A DNA stretch of 64,000 bases, from the NCBI GenBank assembly GCA_964608095.1, contig CAZSMK010000026.1:85856-149855 (forward strand), given 5' to 3'. Shown piece after piece: positions 61,812 through 64,000 of this stretch (its first letter is position 1; the number at the start of each line of letters is the position of its first letter). The stretch comes from CAZSMK01 sp964608095 (GTDB lineage Bacteria; Sumerlaeota; Sumerlaeia; MWCT01; JAGHBZ01). A model generated the notes under the pieces. That model made no database searches. It was not told the DNA's origin and worked only from the letters and a program-made list of their open reading frames with translations. A program made the position numbers and the translations under genes.

Positions 61812-62087
61812 TCATTCGGCAAGAGCATCACGATACTGTGAAAGAATCGCCTCTTCGATCAAATGCCTTGTCTCAGTATTAATCGGGTGTACTATGTCCA
61901 CATAGACTCCCTCCTTAGTTCTTCGACTTGGCATGGCAATAAAAAGACGTTCCTTCCCCTCGATAATCTTGATGTCATCAATCACAATCGAGTCATTGAA
62001 GACAATCGTGGCAAACGCCTTCAATCGAGGACTATTAGTCGGTGGAACCGGTCTGACCCTCACCTGGGTTATTGCCAGGTTATGCAT
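61812..62087 (-). CDS. spoVG: SpoVG family protein
   Basis: A 91-residue small regulator, DNA/RNA-binding in several bacteria, found also in non-sporulating ones. ITQVRVRPVPPTNSPRLKAFATIVFNDSIVIDDIKIIEGKERLFIAMP matches the family over its length (longer stretches are split here only to describe it: the ITQVRVRP start and the DDIKIIEGKERLFIAMPSR core). It follows ispE by 65 bases, the common ispE-spoVG neighbourhood. It has a GGGGGAGGCG site. Confidence 0.95.
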   Translation of the reverse strand: MHNLAITQVRVRPVPPTNSPRLKAFATIVFNDSIVIDDIKIIEGKERLFIAMPSRRTKEGVYVDIVHPINTETRHLIEEAILSQYRDALAE

Positions 62088-62152
62088 CTCTCTCTTTCGC
62101 CTCCCCCGGATGTTAGAATAATACTATTGTAAACTTTTGTCTCCCTATGAAC

Positions 62153-63043
62153 TCACTCATGTATTAAAAAGCCTTGATGAACTGGTTCGCATACATAAAC
62201 ATCCGAAAACTCTTTCCCGAGTTCGCTACCGACTTCTTCCGCCTGTTCCTTGCCGGAACAGATTCCAAAGACCGCCGATCCTGAGCCTGAAAGCAACGCT
62301 CTCTTGCATCCCGCCTTTACCAACTTTTCTCGTATCAACGCAATTTGCGGATACATCCTTTCTACCACTCTCGTAAAATCGTTATGCAACCTGTCAAAGA
62401 ATTCCCTTTCCTGTCCTTCCTCGAGTGATTCAATGGGAGCAACGATGCGCTGTTTTGTACGACCGGTCGTTTTGACCTCGTCATCAAGTGCGTGATATGC
62501 AGCCGCCGTGCTTACGGAAAAACCCGGGTACACAACCACGTACCAGCACGGTATCTTATTTACAAGAGAGTACAACCTCTCCCCTCTCCCCTTGCCAAGA
62601 GCAGTACCTCCTCTCAGAAAAAAGGGCACATCAGCGCCAAGTGACAAGGCAATGTCAAAGATCACTTCCGAACTCACCTCTAACGAGCACAACCTGTTCA
62701 GCGCTATCAATGTAGCGGCGGAATCCGATGACCCTCCACCTAATCCCGCTCCTACCGGTATATGCTTGGTTAAGTGAATCCGAATATTTCTTATTTTTTT
62801 ATCGGCACTATCCTCGAGAAACTTTACCGCTTTCAAAATTAAATTTTCTTTAAGGTCAACAGAATACGTCGATTCCGGTGTGATGGTGAGAAGGACATCT
62901 TCGCTTTGCGAGGTTTGTTCAAAAACCAATTGATCTGAGAGATTTATGTTCTGAAAAATAGTCTCGAGTTCATGAAAACCATCGGGGCGTTTTTCATCGA
63001 CCCGGAGAAATAAATTGATTTTCGCAAATGCACTGACCCGCAT
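62153..63043 (-). CDS. ispE: 4-diphosphocytidyl-2-C-methyl-D-erythritol kinase
   Basis: IspE of the MEP pathway for isoprenoids, a GHMP kinase. ATG 63043 gives the typical AFAKINLFLRV start (catalytic Lys8), DGFHELETIFQ, and the ATP loop PVGAGLGGGSSDSAATLIALN; GCKRALLSGSGSAVFGIC closes the fold. An upstream GTG at 63070 is less likely. Operon: lipoprotein, ispE, spoVG. UppS in this window uses the pathway's product. Confidence 0.96.
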   Translation of the reverse strand: MRVSAFAKINLFLRVDEKRPDGFHELETIFQNINLSDQLVFEQTSQSEDVLLTITPESTYSVDLKENLILKAVKFLEDSADKKIRNIRIHLTKHIPVGAGLGGGSSDSAATLIALNRLCSLEVSSEVIFDIALSLGADVPFFLRGGTALGKGRGERLYSLVNKIPCWYVVVYPGFSVSTAAAYHALDDEVKTTGRTKQRIVAPIESLEEGQEREFFDRLHNDFTRVVERMYPQIALIREKLVKAGCKRALLSGSGSAVFGICSGKEQAEEVGSELGKEFSDVYVCEPVHQGFLIHE

Positions 63044-63076
63044 GACACTTCTTTCTTTTTCCACAACCACGGTAGA

Positions 63077-63358
63077 TTACTCCGGAATCGGCATATCTGT
63101 CGCTTCCAGGTGAAATTCCTTTTTCAAACGATAGACGGCTTCATTGATCTGGGGTGTTGTCCAATGCGCATCCTCGAGACTCTCCTTTACAATTTCGAGG
63201 GAAGCTGTGGAGAGGTATAGCTCACGTGCCTGTTCATACTTTGCCTTGTCTATCCAGCATCTATCCTCTGCCCGCCATCCGCAGGACACAAACACGAGCA
63301 CGATACATATACACATCACTGACTGAAGAATTGCGTATCTTCTTGTTCTCAACCTCAT
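63077..63358 (-). CDS. small lipoprotein
   Basis: A 93-residue lipoprotein from ATG 63358, which follows an AAGGAGGG site (an in-frame ATG/GTG-type start at 63406 has none). The signal is MCICIVLVFVSCGW with a likely lipidated Cys at residue 26. The mature part is short and helical (QARELYLSTASLEIVKESLE, then TPQINEAVYRLKKEF). Unknown function. It lies 33 bases upstream of ispE and is probably cotranscribed. Confidence 0.8.
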   Translation of the reverse strand: MRLRTRRYAILQSVMCICIVLVFVSCGWRAEDRCWIDKAKYEQARELYLSTASLEIVKESLEDAHWTTPQINEAVYRLKKEFHLEATDMPIPE

Positions 63359-63654
63359 ACCCTCCTTTTTTGAAATTAATATCGAGTGAGACTTCAACAA
63401 TATCATCGATAGACAGTATGCTTTTTTATCACTTTTGTTTCAATAAAATGCAACGAGAAAAAAACGATCCCCCGCTCGAGAGGTTAGCAGGTTTGATAAA
63501 TTCAAGATTGCAATCGGGGGGGGTGAGGTGATCTTACCCAAAAGGTATGCCGCATCCAACGGATACGCGCTGTCCCCTGGAAATGCCTTCGACTCGACGG
63601 CGCGATCTCAGGGCGTCACGGGATGACAGCAAAGGAGAGGAGATAGTCGTTTTT

Positions 63655-63702
63655 GTCCCTCCAGTCCTTTATGTCCCTGCAGTCCTTTGTGTCCTTCTCT
63701 TA
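63655..63702. repeat. 18-bp tandem repeat (GTCC type)
   Basis: Two and a half copies of an eighteen-base unit (GTCCCTCCAGTCCTTTAT, GTCCCTGCAGTCCTTTGT, GTCCTTCTCTT) lie just downstream of the stop of the last gene on the minus strand. They are not coding and are a further example of short-period repeats at gene ends in this genome. Confidence 0.8.
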
Positions 63703-63984
63703 AAAATAATCGTCTTCGGGGAAGTGGGAGAGGTGCATGGTGTGGATCGTGCAGCGGTCGAGGTAGATGATGCCATGCGCCGCATCTTCCGGCGTGAAGC
63801 CCACCAGGTCGATGGATACGTGAAACGGCAACTGTTCCGCAGTCGGCGGTTTGTAAAAGTACAGATTATACGTGAATCTCCGCTCCGGGTACTCGGTATC
63901 TACAAAGGGCGACATCTCGCCGTCGCCGTGGCTCATTATGGTCTGTTCCGCGCAGTACGCGTAGTCGGAGGTGTTGAGCCTCAA
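63700..63984 (-). CDS. unknown protein, probably 5' partial
   Basis: The last 94 residues of a protein whose frame continues to the window edge. It contains YLDRCTIHTMHLSHFPEDDYF at its end, and FHVSIDLVGFTPEDAAHGIIY, a beta-alpha pattern. The codon at 63984 is ATG, but no ribosome binding site is visible in the few bases left, so the true start may lie outside. No family recognised. The G+C content is higher than that of the repeats just downstream. Confidence 0.5.
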   Translation of the reverse strand: MRLNTSDYAYCAEQTIMSHGDGEMSPFVDTEYPERRFTYNLYFYKPPTAEQLPFHVSIDLVGFTPEDAAHGIIYLDRCTIHTMHLSHFPEDDYF

Positions 63985-64000
63985 CCGGAACCCCGGCGTC

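Noticed and set aside
1..64000. tRNA or rRNA genes
   Set aside because: Scanning by eye for T-loop (GTTCRA) and rRNA core sequences gave no complete cloverleaf or rRNA segment; a tRNAscan and cmscan run would settle it.

Overview
The window is bacterial, from an organism I cannot place in a phylum. Several features point to a Gram-negative-like, at least partly anaerobic lineage. These are a heptosyltransferase-like (GT9) domain, SurA/PpiD-like and PilO-like envelope proteins, a full-length pyruvate:ferredoxin oxidoreductase, a B12-type radical SAM protein, and many secreted or TPR proteins of no known function. The mix resembles uncultured candidate phyla known mainly from metagenomes (Omnitrophota, Hydrogenedentota and Sumerlaeota-like groups), but that is an impression, not a result. 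I found no rRNA, tRNA or CRISPR array.

Layout. 1-3.2 kb: the end of a UPF0210 gene and a large SpoIID/LytB-domain protein. 3.3-4.6 kb: an array of imperfect hairpin repeats with a GxxExxY (PD-(D/E)XK-like) gene in the loop of one unit. 4.6-7.7 kb: a thiE-thiC-thiL operon on the minus strand. 7.7-9.2 kb: non-coding DNA full of short repeats and hairpins. 9.2-20.7 kb: radical SAM protein, a frameshifted lipoprotein gene, PBP4-type carboxypeptidase, C-terminal processing protease, a cohesin-like secreted protein, a PilO-like/Trm112/STAS-TPR operon and adenosylhomocysteinase. 21.4-22.3 kb: two small orphan genes. 23.0-30.3 kb: the conserved rpsB-tsf-pyrH-frr-uppS-cdsA run followed by a YfhO-type membrane protein.

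30.3-36.7 kb is accessory: a lone phage terminase pair, then two tandem paralogous secreted proteins with tail-fibre-like motifs. 36.9-37.8 kb holds uracil-DNA glycosylase and a DUF202 protein. 38.2-40.0 kb is a gene graveyard: an ISL3 transposase remnant fused head to head with a RhuM remnant, a methyltransferase-like relic and an orphan antitoxin. 40.0-42.5 kb: an HhH DNA-binding protein, a PEBP protein and an unusual RNase HII.

42.6-51.5 kb (minus strand): nifJ, a parvulin-type foldase, fabF, acpP, fabG and a PII protein. 51.8-54.1 kb: a membrane TPR protein overlapping a sigma-54 activator with a zinc-ribbon/TPR sensor region. 54.1-64 kb: nanE with an unknown partner, a HGSNAT-like acyltransferase, a YjbQ protein, two glycosyltransferase genes, trpF, and a lipoprotein-ispE-spoVG operon.

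The most unusual feature is the nuclease-like gene inside the hairpin array, which looks like a repeat family and a gene that move or evolve together. Also notable are the stand-alone terminase pair, the tandem tail-fibre-like genes with a near-identical central block, the RNase HII lacking the GRG motif, and the sigma-54 activator with GAFTDA in place of GAFTGA.
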